Shown here: positions 17,402-26,474 of the stretch, piece after piece
Numbering within the stretch: position 1 is the first letter of the stretch
How the letters are laid out: each line of letters starts with the position of its first letter
Source: Synechococcus sp. WH 5701
GTDB taxonomy: Bacteria > Cyanobacteriota > Cyanobacteriia > PCC-6307 > Cyanobiaceae
Direction of reading: 5' to 3'
Assembly (NCBI RefSeq): GCF_000153045.1
Contig: NZ_CH724159.1
Location: forward strand, 1,289,556 to 1,353,555
Length of the DNA stretch: 64,000 nucleotides
Notes under the pieces: generated by a model
Told to the model about the DNA's origin: nothing
The model's input: only the letters and a program-made list of their open reading frames with translations
Databases searched by the model: none
Position numbers and translations under genes: made by a program

Positions 17402-17675
17402 CGGCGGGAATCAGCACGGTGGTCTGCAGGCTGTCGGTGCCGAGGTGGTCGGTGATCACCCAGATGCACAGCCCCTGCCCCAGGTTGTAAACGCTGCGCA
17501 GCCGGCCGCATTGGTGGTAGGCCGCCAGGGTGTTGGCCCTGGCATCACGAGCATCGACCTCGCCCCAGTCGCCGCGGCGGTGACGGGCCACCAGGCGCTG
17601 CAGCGTTTCCAGATCCAGCCATTCCCGCACCTGTGGACAGACGTGCACGGGGCCGAGCACCAAACGAGCGCTCAT
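17394..17675 (-). CDS. Small protein of plasmid-associated family
   Basis: A 93-residue protein that resembles short proteins often named plasmid-related: LGPVHVCPQVREWLD, then LVARHRRGDWGEVDARDARA and LCIWVITDHLGTDSLQTTVL. Such proteins are common near mobile DNA but also sit alone on chromosomes; their function is unknown. ATG 17675 is chosen over an upstream in-frame start because the conserved part begins there. It overlaps the kinase gene start by eight bases. Confidence 0.72.
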   Translation of the reverse strand: MSARLVLGPVHVCPQVREWLDLETLQRLVARHRRGDWGEVDARDARANTLAAYHQCGRLRSVYNLGQGLCIWVITDHLGTDSLQTTVLIPADE

Positions 17676-17721
17676 CCGACCAGCCCGCCACAGCAAAGGC
17701 GGCTACAGCTTGAGCCGATCT

Positions 17722-17979
17722 TCAAGGGCGGCCGGCATCGGGCGCGGACGCGGATGCCCCCGCCAGGCTCGGCATCACCGCGCTGATCTGACCCACCCCG
17801 AGGGCCAGCACCAGGAAGCAGACAACCAACGCCGTGAGGCTGCTCAACGACACCGCCAGGGACTCGACCTCGCTCGCCGCCGAGGACTTCACCACCACTG
17901 CCATTGGAATGCCTGCGCTCCCGAAGCCCACCCTGATCGAGAAGCCCCGGCCGGGGATCAAGTCGACAAGCTCCTTCAC
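17722..17979 (-). CDS. Possible small membrane protein
   Basis: An 85-residue frame from GTG 17979 with one strong hydrophobic stretch (LTALVVCFLVLALGVGQISA, about residues 48-67), between an amphipathic N-terminus and an Ala/Pro-rich end. It lies 20 bases after the lytic transglycosylase on the same strand. There is no ATG start and no family is recognised, so this could be chance. If not real, 17676-17999 is a 324-base spacer with nothing recognisable. Confidence 0.4.
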   Translation of the reverse strand: MKELVDLIPGRGFSIRVGFGSAGIPMAVVVKSSAASEVESLAVSLSSLTALVVCFLVLALGVGQISAVMPSLAGASASAPDAGRP

Positions 17980-17999
17980 TCGTTCGGATCATGGCTGCC

Positions 18000-19037
18000 T
18001 CAGCCGCCACGGTTGGCGGCCGGCGGGGCGCTGGCGGGGAAACGCTGGAGGTAAAGGGCCACCGGGATGGGTTTGGTCTGGGCGTAGCCCACGGGCAGCC
18101 AGAGGTCCCCGGCATTGGAGGCAAAGTGGATTTCCCAGTGATAGAGGCCCGTGTAAGCGGCAGGATCCTCGCGCAGCAGAGCGGCGTAGTGGAGGACGGC
18201 CTTGCCGTAGTAGTCGCTGTTGTTGTACCCCCAGAGCCCCTTGCGAATGTCCTTCAACCCGCCCCGGCGCACCAGGTAGCGAGCGGCGGCGTGGATGGCA
18301 TCGTGGGGATCGCGGATATCCCCCTTGCCGACACCGGGCTGGGCCCAGGTGGTGGGCAGGAACTGCATCGGCCCGCGGGCGTCAGCAACGGAAACCCCAT
18401 CGATGCGGCCCATTCCCGTTTCCACCAGGTTGACGGCTGCCAGCACTTCCCAGTCGATGCCGGTGGCCGCCGCGGCGCTGCGGTAGTAGCGCAGCAGATT
18501 CTCCGCCGGCTCCGGTGCCACGATCCTCCAGGCCGGCAGGGTGGCACTGCCCGGGCCGCGGCGCCGCATGGAGAGGAAGGCACGGCGGGCGCCCAGGTGA
18601 TGGTCCAGCACGGGTTGCCAGCGGCCAGGAAGGCGGCGCCGCACCTCCTGGGCCTGGCCCTCTCGAACCGCCAGCACCCGCAGGATCACCTGGTGCTGGT
18701 GGCCCAGAGCCGGCAACGACTCCGCCGGGGTATCGGGCGAGCGCAGGGCTTCCTCGAGAGACACCAGCAGCTCAGCCACGGCCTGGGGATCGCTGGGAAC
18801 GACCGGATAGTGGCGGCCATCGGCCGCCAGGGGCAGGCTCGGCTCCGAGGGCAGCAGCACCGTGACTGGAGCCGTGGGCGGCTCTGGAGCTGGAGTTGGA
18901 GCTGGCGGAGACGGTGCTTCCACCGCCGACAGGAGAAGACCAGGCTGCCTCGGTCCGAAGGCCGCTGCTGCGCTCATCACCAGCAGCGGCAGACCCACCA
19001 GAGCGAGCAGAGACCAACGACGGTGGGACGCTGTCAT
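18000..19037 (-). CDS. Lytic transglycosylase, secreted or anchored
   Basis: A 345-residue peptidoglycan-cleaving enzyme. An N-terminal helix (LLALVGLPLLVMSAAAAF) is followed by a Pro-rich linker, a helical region, and an SLT-like catalytic domain: IDWEVLAAVNLVETGMGR supplies the catalytic Glu, then DARGPMQFLPTTWAQPG and IHAAARYLVRRGG. It would act in the periplasm, opening glycan strands by a 1,6-anhydro reaction. Substrate preference and partners are not shown. It stands 62 bases from the VIT1 gene on the same strand. Confidence 0.88.
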   Translation of the reverse strand: MTASHRRWSLLALVGLPLLVMSAAAAFGPRQPGLLLSAVEAPSPPAPTPAPEPPTAPVTVLLPSEPSLPLAADGRHYPVVPSDPQAVAELLVSLEEALRSPDTPAESLPALGHQHQVILRVLAVREGQAQEVRRRLPGRWQPVLDHHLGARRAFLSMRRRGPGSATLPAWRIVAPEPAENLLRYYRSAAAATGIDWEVLAAVNLVETGMGRIDGVSVADARGPMQFLPTTWAQPGVGKGDIRDPHDAIHAAARYLVRRGGLKDIRKGLWGYNNSDYYGKAVLHYAALLREDPAAYTGLYHWEIHFASNAGDLWLPVGYAQTKPIPVALYLQRFPASAPPAANRGG

Positions 19038-19099
19038 GAAGGGATCCTGGGGCTGGTCGCAGGCAGGACGTTATCGGTGTCCGCGCCGATCTGAGTCGC

Positions 19100-19828
19100 T
19101 CAGGGGGAGACCCCCAGCAGGGAGCCGATCAGGGCCGTGGCCCCCATCGCCAGCGCCCCCCAGATGGTGACTCGCAGGATGCCGGTGCTCAGCCTGGCGC
19201 CACCGGCCCTGGCGGAGATTCCACCCAGCACCCCCAGGAACAGCAGCGAGGTGAGCGAGACCACCACCGTGATGCGGGAGGCGGGCAGGAGAGCGGCTGT
19301 GCCCAGGGGAAGCGCTGCCCCGATCGAGAACATCACCGCCGAGGTGAGGGCCGCCTGAACCGGCCGAGCTGCCAGGGCATCGGTGATGCCCAGCTCATCA
19401 CGGGCATGGGCGCCCAGGGCATCGTGGCGGGTGAGCTGCAGCGCCACCTCATGGGCCAGGGCGGGCTCAAGGCCCCGATGCACGTAGATGCCGGTGAGCT
19501 CGGCCAGTTCCGCCGCCGCGTCATCGGCAAGCTCCTGGCGCTCCCGGGCCAGGTCGGCCTGCTCGGTGTCGGCCTGGGAGCTGACCGAAACGTATTCACC
19601 GGCCGCCATCGACATCGCTCCGGCCACCAGGCCGGCCGCTCCGGCCAACATGATCGCGCCGTGGTCGGCCTCAGCCGCCGCCACCCCCACCAGCAGGCTG
19701 GCGGTGGAGACAATGCCGTCATTGGCCCCCAGCACCGCAGCCCGCAGCCAGCCCACCCGGGACGTGCGGTGCTGCTCCTGATGGCGCATCCAGTGACCGT
19801 GGTGCCAACCGTCTCGCTGCTGTGCCAT
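19100..19828 (-). CDS. VIT1/CCC1-type iron or manganese transporter
   Basis: A 242-residue integral membrane protein of the VIT family, which moves Fe(II) or Mn(II) out of the cytosol. The family pattern AAVLGANDGIVSTASLLVGV opens the first helix, followed by AGAMSMAAGEYVSVSSQADT with its Met and acidic transport residues. A charged cytoplasmic domain (about 75-150) carries the metal-binding Glu residues (ERQELADDAAAELAELTG), then three more helices. The N-terminus is His-rich (WHHGHWMRHQEQH). ATG 19828 is chosen; upstream codons would run into the ABC-2 gene. Confidence 0.92.
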   Translation of the reverse strand: MAQQRDGWHHGHWMRHQEQHRTSRVGWLRAAVLGANDGIVSTASLLVGVAAAEADHGAIMLAGAAGLVAGAMSMAAGEYVSVSSQADTEQADLARERQELADDAAAELAELTGIYVHRGLEPALAHEVALQLTRHDALGAHARDELGITDALAARPVQAALTSAVMFSIGAALPLGTAALLPASRITVVVSLTSLLFLGVLGGISARAGGARLSTGILRVTIWGALAMGATALIGSLLGVSP

Positions 19829-19833
19829 CGCTG

Positions 19834-20622
19834 TCAACTGGACGCCGAGGTGTAGTAGCGCAGGGCATGGCGCCACAAGCCACGGCTGAGGGCCAGGGAC
19901 AGCACAGCCATCCCAAGGCTGGCCAGCACCCAGGGCAGGGTGGCGCGGCCCAGGATGGCTTCGGCCGGCACGGTGGTGAGGAAGGCCACGGGCAGCACCA
20001 GGGTGAACAGGGTGCGCAGAGCTGGGGGATAGGCGCTGACAGGAAAGCGGCCGGCCACCAGGGTGCTGCGCAACACCTCGGTGGCGTTCCAGACCTTCAC
20101 GAACCAGATGCTGGCGGCTGCCAGCACGAACCAGAGGCTGTAGAGAATCAGGCCGCTGCAGAGCAGCAGCAGGGTGGTGCCCAGCAGGGTGAGAAGCGAT
20201 GGAGTGGCCCCCGCCCGTCCCGCCGCCAGCACGATCAGGACCAGTCCGGCCAGCACGCCTGGCAGGCCCCAGGGGGAGAAGCTGCGGGCCGAGAGCCAGA
20301 ACTGACTGTCGATCGGCTTGAGCAGCACGAAATCGAGGCTGCCGGTGCGCACATGGTCCACGATCGCCCCCAGGTTGGGCTGAAGCAGGGTGCTGGCGAA
20401 GCCGTCGAGCAGGGTGTAGATCCCCAGCACCACCAGGGCCTCATCCCAGCTCCAGCCGCCTAGGCCATGGCCGCGGCCGTAGAACAACGCCAGCACCACC
20501 ACGCTGCCGGCCAGGTTGCCCAGCACCGAGAGCAGTTCGATCAACGCGTTGGCCGGATATTCCAGCTCCATCGCCAGAGCCGACGCCCAGAACGCTCTCA
20601 GGGTGCGCGCATAGCGCCCCAT
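19834..20622 (-). CDS. ABC-2 exporter permease, second subunit
   Basis: A 262-residue membrane protein with about six helices, of the ABC-2 type used for export of lipids, polysaccharides or drugs. Motifs include LQPNLGAIVDHVRTGSLDFV and LLKPIDSQF, typical of a small cyanobacterial and actinobacterial ABC-2 family. Its start shares one base with the stop of the next permease, so the two form a heterodimer by inference. With the ATPase upstream it completes a three-gene exporter. Confidence 0.88.
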   Translation of the reverse strand: MGRYARTLRAFWASALAMELEYPANALIELLSVLGNLAGSVVVLALFYGRGHGLGGWSWDEALVVLGIYTLLDGFASTLLQPNLGAIVDHVRTGSLDFVLLKPIDSQFWLSARSFSPWGLPGVLAGLVLIVLAAGRAGATPSLLTLLGTTLLLLCSGLILYSLWFVLAAASIWFVKVWNATEVLRSTLVAGRFPVSAYPPALRTLFTLVLPVAFLTTVPAEAILGRATLPWVLASLGMAVLSLALSRGLWRHALRYYTSASS

Positions 20623-21410
20623 CAGGCCCCCATCGCCGCATAACGCCGCAGTCCGGCGCGCCAGAGCAGCAGAAAGAGGGGCAACAGCAGGGCCATCCAG
20701 GCGGCCATCGTCGCCAGCCCTCCGAGCAGGTCCACGTCGCCGCCGGAGAGCAGCCGGGCCGGAAAGTCGACCATCGAAGGGAAGGGGGTGGCCTGCGCCA
20801 GGCGGCGCAGCCCGGGGGGAAAGGCCTCCAGAGGCGCCACCAGCCCGGAGAGGAACAGGTAAGGGATCAGCAGCAGGCGCTCCAGGGCCGCCGCCCGCTC
20901 ACTCCAGAAGCAGGCCATGGTGATCACCGACTGCAGCAGGAAGCGCAGCAGAAAGGCCAGGTGGATCACCAGCAGGCCCAGCAGCCAGGTGGAGGGCGGC
21001 GGCCAGCCGCTTGCCCCCGCCCCCAGCAGCCAGACCGCCAGCACGATCGCCAGCACGAAGGGCACCCGCGTGGCCTGCTCGGCGATGTGGGCGGCCAGGT
21101 AGCGCCAGAAGGGGTGCAGCGGTTGCAGCAGGTAGGGGGAGAGGCGCCCCTGCAGAGAGTCCTCCTCGAAGACATGGATCACCCACACCACCGTGAACTG
21201 ACGCACGACGAAGGCCGCTAGGAAGTAGCGGTTCAGAGCCGCCGGGCTGAGGCTGAGATCAGCGGCTGCTCCGGCACCGCTCCAGAGCGCCAGCATGATC
21301 AGCGGCAGGAGGCCGGAGAGGGCCCAGAGCGCGATCTCGGCGCGGTACTCGAGCATGTAGGCGTACTGGACCGAGAGCAGCACCCGCGCCAGCCGCAGCG
21401 TGCGTTTCAT
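20622..21410 (-). CDS. ABC-2 exporter permease, first subunit
   Basis: A 262-residue permease with six predicted helices, paralogous to its neighbour: the segment VFEEDSLQGRLSPYLLQPLH matches the second subunit's VRTGSLDFVLLKPID position. The N-terminal amphipathic KRTLRLARVLLSVQYAYML leads into the first helix. Its ATG overlaps the ATPase stop by four bases, so translation is probably coupled. The substrate is unknown. Confidence 0.88.
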   Translation of the reverse strand: MKRTLRLARVLLSVQYAYMLEYRAEIALWALSGLLPLIMLALWSGAGAAADLSLSPAALNRYFLAAFVVRQFTVVWVIHVFEEDSLQGRLSPYLLQPLHPFWRYLAAHIAEQATRVPFVLAIVLAVWLLGAGASGWPPPSTWLLGLLVIHLAFLLRFLLQSVITMACFWSERAAALERLLLIPYLFLSGLVAPLEAFPPGLRRLAQATPFPSMVDFPARLLSGGDVDLLGGLATMAAWMALLLPLFLLLWRAGLRRYAAMGA

Positions 21411-22390
21411 CCCACCGCGCCCTCACGGAAGAGGCGGCCGATGATCTCCTCCACCGGCGGATCGTTCACCTCCAGATCGAGCACGGGAAAGGTGGAAAGC
21501 AGCCGGGAGACGGTGGCCGTGAGCTGATCCCGTGACACCAGCAGGCGCACCCGGTGGCCGGCCAGATACTCGAGCTCGCCGTAGCCACGGAAGGCCTCGG
21601 GCGGGTAGATCTCCCCCAGGTCGCAGCAGACCTCCCGGTAAGGGGCGAGCTGCTGGGTCAGCTCCTGCAGGCTGCCGTCGTAGAAGAGCTGGCCCTGGTG
21701 GATCAGCAGCACCCGCTGGCAGAGGGCGGTGATGTCGCCCATGTAGTGGCTGGTGAGCAGCACGGTGGCGCCGGTGCGTCGGTTGTAGTCGGCGAGGAAC
21801 TCCCGCACCCGCGCCTGGGCATTCACATCCAGCCCGAGGGTGGGTTCATCGAGGAAGAGCACGGAGGGGCGATGCAGCAGAGCCGCCAGCAACTCGGCCT
21901 TCATGCGCTGGCCAAGGGAGAGCTTGCGCACCGGCCGACGCAGCTCCTCCCCCAGCTCCAGCATCTCGGCCAGCTCGTCGATGCGGCGACGGGCTTCGGC
22001 CTCGCCGATGCCGTAGACCGCCGCATTGACCCGCAGGGAATCGAGCGGGGGCAGGTCCCAGATCAGCTGCTGCTTCTGCCCCATCACCAGGGTGATCGTG
22101 CGCAGGAAGGCCGCCTGGCGGCGAAAGGGCCTGAAGCCCGCCACCTCCACGTCCCCGGCACTGGGCTCGATCAGGCCGGTGAGCATCTTGAGTGTGGTGG
22201 TCTTGCCGGCGCCATTGGCCCCCAGGAAGCCCACCACTTCGCCAGGCTCGATGCTGAAGCTGACGTCCCGCACCGCCGGAATGTCCTTGAGCCGGCGGGC
22301 GAAGAAATGGCGCAGGGTTCCGCCCAGACCAGGCTGCTTGTCGGCCACCCGGAAGCTCTTGCCGAGCCCGCGGGCCTGGATGATCGGCAT
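21407..22390 (-). CDS. ABC-2 exporter ATPase
   Basis: A 327-residue ATP-binding subunit: Walker A GANGAGKTTTLKMLTGL, Q-loop near MGQKQQLIWD, signature LSLGQRMKAELLAALL, Walker B VLFLDEPTLGLD and the switch His in LLTSHYMGDI. A C-terminal extension of about 90 residues follows the fold. It heads the exporter operon, with a four-base overlap into the first permease. No regulatory site is obvious. Confidence 0.93.
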   Translation of the reverse strand: MPIIQARGLGKSFRVADKQPGLGGTLRHFFARRLKDIPAVRDVSFSIEPGEVVGFLGANGAGKTTTLKMLTGLIEPSAGDVEVAGFRPFRRQAAFLRTITLVMGQKQQLIWDLPPLDSLRVNAAVYGIGEAEARRRIDELAEMLELGEELRRPVRKLSLGQRMKAELLAALLHRPSVLFLDEPTLGLDVNAQARVREFLADYNRRTGATVLLTSHYMGDITALCQRVLLIHQGQLFYDGSLQELTQQLAPYREVCCDLGEIYPPEAFRGYGELEYLAGHRVRLLVSRDQLTATVSRLLSTFPVLDLEVNDPPVEEIIGRLFREGAVG

Positions 22391-22438
22391 CTCAGACCGC
22401 CCCCTGCCCCGAAGCGACGGGGGGTCCTCCGCAGCCGC

Positions 22439-22870
22439 TCAATCGTCTTCCTCGCCTTCCAGAAGAAGGGAATGGAAAGCTGTGTAGAGATCGGCGTGCT
22501 CGGCCGCCAGGCGAGGGTCGGCCCGGGGTGGGGTGCTGCGACCAGGCCCTGATCGCCGGCCGGGCTGGGACTGGGTGGCTGGGGCTGCTGACTGGCCGGC
22601 CGGAGCACGGCGCTCGCTGGCCTCCTGGGCGGAGCGGTTCGCCTCGAGGCCGCGCAGACGCTCCATCAGGTGGGGCGGAACAGTGCCGTCGGGGCTCACC
22701 TGCATCAGCTCGCGAAAGAGCTGCTCAGGGTCACGCTCCAGCTCCACCTGGTGACGTTGCTCGCTGGCCCTGGGCTTGGCGCTGACGGGCGGCGTCGGTG
22801 CTGGCAGGGGCTGGGGCAGCTGACGGCCGAGCTGGCGAAGGCGCTCGAGGCTGTGGGCGTCGAAGCTCAT
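22439..22870 (-). CDS. Conserved unknown, possibly regulatory
   Basis: A 143-residue soluble protein. It has a helical start (MSFDAHSLERLRQLGRQLPQ), a middle FRELMQVSPDGTVPPHLMER, and a low-complexity Ser/Pro/Arg stretch before an acidic end (DLYTAFHSLLLEGEEDD). The two conserved-looking ends joined by a variable linker resemble a picocyanobacterial family of unknown function. ATG 22870 is clear. It follows the pentapeptide protein by 19 bases on the same strand. Confidence 0.75.
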   Translation of the reverse strand: MSFDAHSLERLRQLGRQLPQPLPAPTPPVSAKPRASEQRHQVELERDPEQLFRELMQVSPDGTVPPHLMERLRGLEANRSAQEASERRAPAGQSAAPATQSQPGRRSGPGRSTPPRADPRLAAEHADLYTAFHSLLLEGEEDD

Positions 22871-22889
22871 GGCAGCAGGAGCGTTGGGG

Positions 22890-23396
22890 TCAGGAACAGC
22901 CGAGGGTGTCGCGGGTGACACGGCCCGTGACGGGGTTGGTGCCGCTGGCGATGGCGCACAGGGAAGTGAGCACATCCCCGCGCAGGGGCACATTGGTGAA
23001 GTCAGCCCCCTCGATCGCCACGTCCACGAACTTGGTGTTGAACGCGAAGGCATCTTCAAGCACGGCCTCCCGCAGGTCGGTACCCTCGAGCACCGCCGAG
23101 TCCAGGGTTGCCTCGCGCAGGTCGACGCCGTGCATGTCGGCGTCCTGGAGCTTGGCGCCGAACAGGCTGGCGTTGCGCATGTCGGCGCCGGAGAGATTGG
23201 CGTCGCGCAGGTTGGTGAGATTGAACGTGACACCGCGCAGGTCGGCGTCGTGGAAATCAGCGCCGATCAGCACCTGTTTGGCGTAGTCCATCGCAGCTGT
23301 GGCCGGAGCGGCAGGCAGCAACAACAGCAGCGCCAGCAGGCCACAACCCAGCCAGGCCACCAGGCCCGAGACCAGCGAACGCAGCGGGGCAGCCAT
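22890..23396 (-). CDS. Pentapeptide-repeat protein, secreted to lumen or periplasm
   Basis: A 168-residue protein with a signal-like N-terminus (LVAWLGCGLLALLLLLPAAP, cleavage near ATAAMDYA). Tandem A(D/N)Lxx pentapeptides follow: FHDADLRGVTFNLTNLRDAN, LSGADMRNASLFGAKLQDAD and on to FVDVAIEGADFTNVPL. Such repeats form a right-handed beta helix. The C-terminus holds two Cys (SLCAIASG, DTLGCS) that could form a disulfide. Many cyanobacterial lumen proteins look like this; none has a settled function. Confidence 0.9.
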   Translation of the reverse strand: MAAPLRSLVSGLVAWLGCGLLALLLLLPAAPATAAMDYAKQVLIGADFHDADLRGVTFNLTNLRDANLSGADMRNASLFGAKLQDADMHGVDLREATLDSAVLEGTDLREAVLEDAFAFNTKFVDVAIEGADFTNVPLRGDVLTSLCAIASGTNPVTGRVTRDTLGCS

Positions 23397-23435
23397 GGCA
23401 GGGAAGGGACAGCAAGGGAACCCTAGGAAAAGCCG

Positions 23436-23858
23436 GTGATCAGACCCTTGACCCAGAGCAGAACGCAACGCGCCCGAAGCCGTAGCGCCCTGCCCGGGGC
23501 CTGGGCCGAGCAGCGCGCCTGGCGGCTGCTGCACCAGCGGGGCTGGCGGCTCCTCTCCAGCCGCTGGCGTTGCCGCTGGGGTGAGCTGGACCTGGTGGTG
23601 GCCAAACCGGGCCGGCTGCTGGTGGTGGAGGTGAAGGGCCGCCGTCGCTGCGGCGCCGATGGCTGGGGCGTGGCCGCCCTGGGAGTCGTCAAGCGCCGGC
23701 GGCTGGCCAGGGCCCTGAACTGCTGGCTGGCCGAGCATCCCGAGCAGGCCCAGCATCCCCTGGAGGTGGTCTGTGCCCTGGTGCCCCTGCCGCCGACGGG
23801 CGGTGCTGTGCGCTGGCTTCGCCTTGAGTCACTCGCGGCGGCTCAGGGGGACGACTGA
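23436..23858 (+). CDS. UPF0102/YraN-family nuclease-like protein
   Basis: A 140-residue protein with the restriction-endonuclease-like core of the YraN family: GAWAEQRAWRLLHQRGWRLL, then RCRWGELDLVVAKPG and LLVVEVKGRRR, giving the E-x(n)-D-ExK arrangement of the active site. Function in the cell is not established, possibly DNA repair or processing. GTG 23436 follows a TAGGAA hexamer at 23424. Its last 16 bases overlap the 3' end of the convergent secreted-protein gene. Confidence 0.85.
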   Translation: MIRPLTQSRTQRARSRSALPGAWAEQRAWRLLHQRGWRLLSSRWRCRWGELDLVVAKPGRLLVVEVKGRRRCGADGWGVAALGVVKRRRLARALNCWLAEHPEQAQHPLEVVCALVPLPPTGGAVRWLRLESLAAAQGDD

Positions 23859-24190
23859 GCTCCCGCTGGTCCCGGCAGCGGAGACGCCGGCTGGCTGAAC
23901 TCCACGGTGCAGCGGTAGCGGTAGTTGCCCATGCCCACCGTCATCTCCTGGCAGCGGTGCCGGCCCGGGATGGCACCACGCGGCACCAGTTGCCGGGCCC
24001 GCTGCAGCGCATTGCCCCTGTCCCAGACGGAGTCGGCGCTGACGCTGCCCGAGCGGGCCGGCGCCACCCAGGCCAGGCAAGGCAGAGCAACTGCCACGCA
24101 GAGCAGCCACGGGGCCAGAGAAGGCCTCAGGCAGCGGACGGATCGGATCGAAAGGGTGCGGATCGAAGGGCTGATGAGGATGGGGGCCAT
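23843..24190 (-). CDS. Small secreted protein of unknown function
   Basis: A 115-residue protein with a signal peptide (LAPWLLCVAVALPCLAWVAP, preceded by Arg residues). The mature part has three Cys (HRCQEM, RYRCTV and one in the signal) and a conserved-looking YRYRCTVEF, suggesting a small disulfide-bonded periplasmic domain. There is no recognised family. It converges on YraN and diverges from rsmA, whose start lies 86 bases away. Confidence 0.7.
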   Translation of the reverse strand: MAPILISPSIRTLSIRSVRCLRPSLAPWLLCVAVALPCLAWVAPARSGSVSADSVWDRGNALQRARQLVPRGAIPGRHRCQEMTVGMGNYRYRCTVEFSQPASPLPGPAGAQSSP

Positions 24191-24275
24191 TGCGACCTGG
24201 CAGGTCTCTGAACCAGAGATAGCCAGGGAACAGCCGCCCGGCCGGGCAATCTGGAAGGCCCGCCCAGTCACACCC

Positions 24276-25136
24276 ATGTCATTCGGGGGCCACCACACCC
24301 GCAAGCGCTTCGGCCAGCACTGGCTGACCGATGCCGCCGTGCTGGAGCGGATCGTGGCGGCGGCGGAGCTGCAGCCGGGGGAGCGGGTGCTGGAAGTGGG
24401 CCCGGGCCGCGGAGCCCTCACGGAACGGCTCCTGGCCACAGCGCTGGGGGAGCTGCATGCCATCGAACTCGACCGTGACCTGGTGGCCGGCCTGCGCCAG
24501 CACTTCGCTGGCGATGAACGCTTCCAGCTGCTGGAGGGCGACGTGTTGCGCCTGAATCTTCCTCCGGCCGACAAGGTGGTCGCCAACATCCCCTACAACA
24601 TCACCGGCCCACTGCTGGAGCGGCTGGTGGGCCGGCTCGACCGCCCCCTGGCCAGCCCCTACCGGCGCCTGGTGCTGCTCGTGCAGCAGGAGGTGGGCGA
24701 GCGCATCCGGGCGGTGGCCGGCAGCAGCGCCTTCAGCGCCCTGAGCGTGCGCCTGCAACTGCTGGCGCACTGCCGCTCGGTCTGCGCCGTGCCGCCGCGC
24801 TGCTTCCAGCCGTCACCGAAGGTGATGTCGGAGGTGATCGTGATCGATCCCCTGCCGCCATCGGAGAGGCTGGAGCCGGAGCTGGCCGGGCGGCTCGAGG
24901 GCCTGCTCAAGCGCTGCTTCGCGGCCCGCCGCAAGATGCTGCGCAATTCGCTGGCCGGGCTCTGGCCCGAGGACGAGCTGAGCGAACGGGCCGAGCGGGC
25001 GGGGGTCTCCCTCAGGCAGCGGCCCCAGGAACTCTCCCCCCAGCGCTGGGTGGAGCTGACCCGCCAGCTGTGCCCCAGACCACAGTTCCCGCGCGAGTCG
25101 AGCTCACCCATCCCCGAGAAAACCGCCCATGGTTGA
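24276..25136 (+). CDS. rsmA: 16S rRNA dimethyladenosine transferase
   Basis: RsmA/KsgA dimethylates two adjacent adenosines near the 3' end of 16S rRNA. The 286 residues begin with [13 protein letters not shown], then motif [23 protein letters not shown], and the catalytic motif [12 protein letters not shown] (NIPY). [16 protein letters not shown] and an RRKMLRNSL segment close the fold. It starts an operon-like run; its last eight bases overlap ispE. Confidence 0.96.
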   Translation: MSFGGHHTRKRFGQHWLTDAAVLERIVAAAELQPGERVLEVGPGRGALTERLLATALGELHAIELDRDLVAGLRQHFAGDERFQLLEGDVLRLNLPPADKVVANIPYNITGPLLERLVGRLDRPLASPYRRLVLLVQQEVGERIRAVAGSSAFSALSVRLQLLAHCRSVCAVPPRCFQPSPKVMSEVIVIDPLPPSERLEPELAGRLEGLLKRCFAARRKMLRNSLAGLWPEDELSERAERAGVSLRQRPQELSPQRWVELTRQLCPRPQFPRESSSPIPEKTAHG

Positions 25137-26139
25137 TCCGTTCTCAGCGAACACCCGCTCGGCCCCCCTGCTGGTTGAGGCCCCCGCCAAGATCAACCTG
25201 CATCTGGAAGTGCTCGGACTGCGGGCCGATGGCTTCCATGAGCTGGCGATGGTGATGCAAAGCGTCGATCTGGCCGATCGCCTGGCGATCCAGCCCCGAG
25301 ACGATGGGGCGATCGTGCTGCACTGCCCAGGCAGCACGCTCCCCAGCGACGGCGGCAACCTGGTGGTGCGGGCTGCCGAGCGCCTGAGGGAGCACGCCGG
25401 CAGGCCGGAGCTGGGGGCCACGATGCAGCTGGAGAAGCGCATTCCCATCGGCGCCGGCCTGGCCGGCGGCTCCAGCGACGGGGCGGCGGCCCTGCTGGGC
25501 CTCAACCAGCTCTGGGGGCTCCAGCTCGACAACGGCAGCCTGCAGCAACTGGCGGCGGAGCTGGGCTCGGATGTGCCGTTCACTCTCTGCGGCGGCACCC
25601 AGCTCTGCTTCGGCCGCGGGGAGATCCTCGAGCCGGTGCCACTGCCCGAAGAAGGTCCCCGCGTCCTGGGGCCCCAGGGCCCCGAGGAGCTGGCGGTGCT
25701 GCTGATCAAGGACCCGGCCGCCAGTGTCTCCACCCCCTGGGCCTATGGCCGTTGCCGTGAGCTGCGGGGCGATTTCTATCTCGAACGCGAGAGCGACTTC
25801 GAACAACGGCGGCAGAGTCTGCGCGAGGGAGCGCTGCTGACGGCTCTGCATGGAGAGCGAGCCCTGCCGCCCCTGCGCAACGACCTGCAGGTGGTGGTGG
25901 AGCCGGAGCAGGAGAGCGTGCGGGCGGGGCTGAGACTGCTGCGCCAGACGATCGAGCCCCTGGCGGTGGCGATGAGCGGGTCAGGGCCCAGCCTGTTTGC
26001 CCTCTTCGCCGGGCTGGAGCGGGCCGAGGCGGCCCGGGAACAGCTGCGGGACGCCCTGGCCGACGGTGGTTTCGAGGCCTGGTGCTGCCGCTGCAGCAGC
26101 CGAGGGGCCAGGATCATCGAACCAGGCCAGGCCCCATGA
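25129..26139 (+). CDS. ispE: 4-diphosphocytidyl-2-C-methyl-D-erythritol kinase
   Basis: GHMP kinase of the MEP pathway to isoprenoids, which feed carotenoids, phytol and quinones. The 336 residues show [20 protein letters not shown] at the start, the phosphate-binding loop [20 protein letters not shown], and [12 protein letters not shown] near the end. ATG 25129 overlaps rsmA by eight bases and its stop overlaps the DUF3082 start by four. Confidence 0.96.
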   Translation: MVDPFSANTRSAPLLVEAPAKINLHLEVLGLRADGFHELAMVMQSVDLADRLAIQPRDDGAIVLHCPGSTLPSDGGNLVVRAAERLREHAGRPELGATMQLEKRIPIGAGLAGGSSDGAAALLGLNQLWGLQLDNGSLQQLAAELGSDVPFTLCGGTQLCFGRGEILEPVPLPEEGPRVLGPQGPEELAVLLIKDPAASVSTPWAYGRCRELRGDFYLERESDFEQRRQSLREGALLTALHGERALPPLRNDLQVVVEPEQESVRAGLRLLRQTIEPLAVAMSGSGPSLFALFAGLERAEAAREQLRDALADGGFEAWCCRCSSRGARIIEPGQAP

Positions 26140-26450
26140 GCACTCCGGAGCCCACCGAACCCCAACCGAGCCCCCCGCGCAAGGGTCCGCTCAGTTTTCT
26201 CTCCGGCGCCCTCACCAGTGCACTACTGGCCTGGGTCTGTCTGGGGCTGAGCCAGCGGGTGGTGGGTTGGTACAGCCTGCATCCGCCCCACTACAGCAAG
26301 GCCTTTGCCCAGAGCATCGGCACCGCCATGAAGACCCTGGTGGTGGGCATGAGCTTCCTGGCCACCTTCACCTTTGGCTTCGTTGCTCTGGGGCTGTTCC
26401 TTGTCTTCATTCGCAGCCTGCTGCCAGTCGGCGAGAGCGAGGCTTCCTAA
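26136..26450 (+). CDS. DUF3082 membrane protein
   Basis: A 104-residue protein with a Pro-rich N-terminus, a first helix ([17 protein letters not shown]), a loop with [20 protein letters not shown], and a second helix ([19 protein letters not shown]). The pattern matches cyanobacterial DUF3082, of unknown function, often located beside ispE. ATGA overlap with ispE implies coupled translation. Confidence 0.85.
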   Translation: MSTPEPTEPQPSPPRKGPLSFLSGALTSALLAWVCLGLSQRVVGWYSLHPPHYSKAFAQSIGTAMKTLVVGMSFLATFTFGFVALGLFLVFIRSLLPVGESEAS

Positions 26451-26474
26451 GCTGTAAGTGCGCGCGTCAACGCC

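Noticed and set aside
17394-17675. Mark of an integrated plasmid or island
   Set aside because: The plasmid-type small protein stands in a chromosomal operon with overlapping neighbours; no integrase, repeat or composition break surrounds it.
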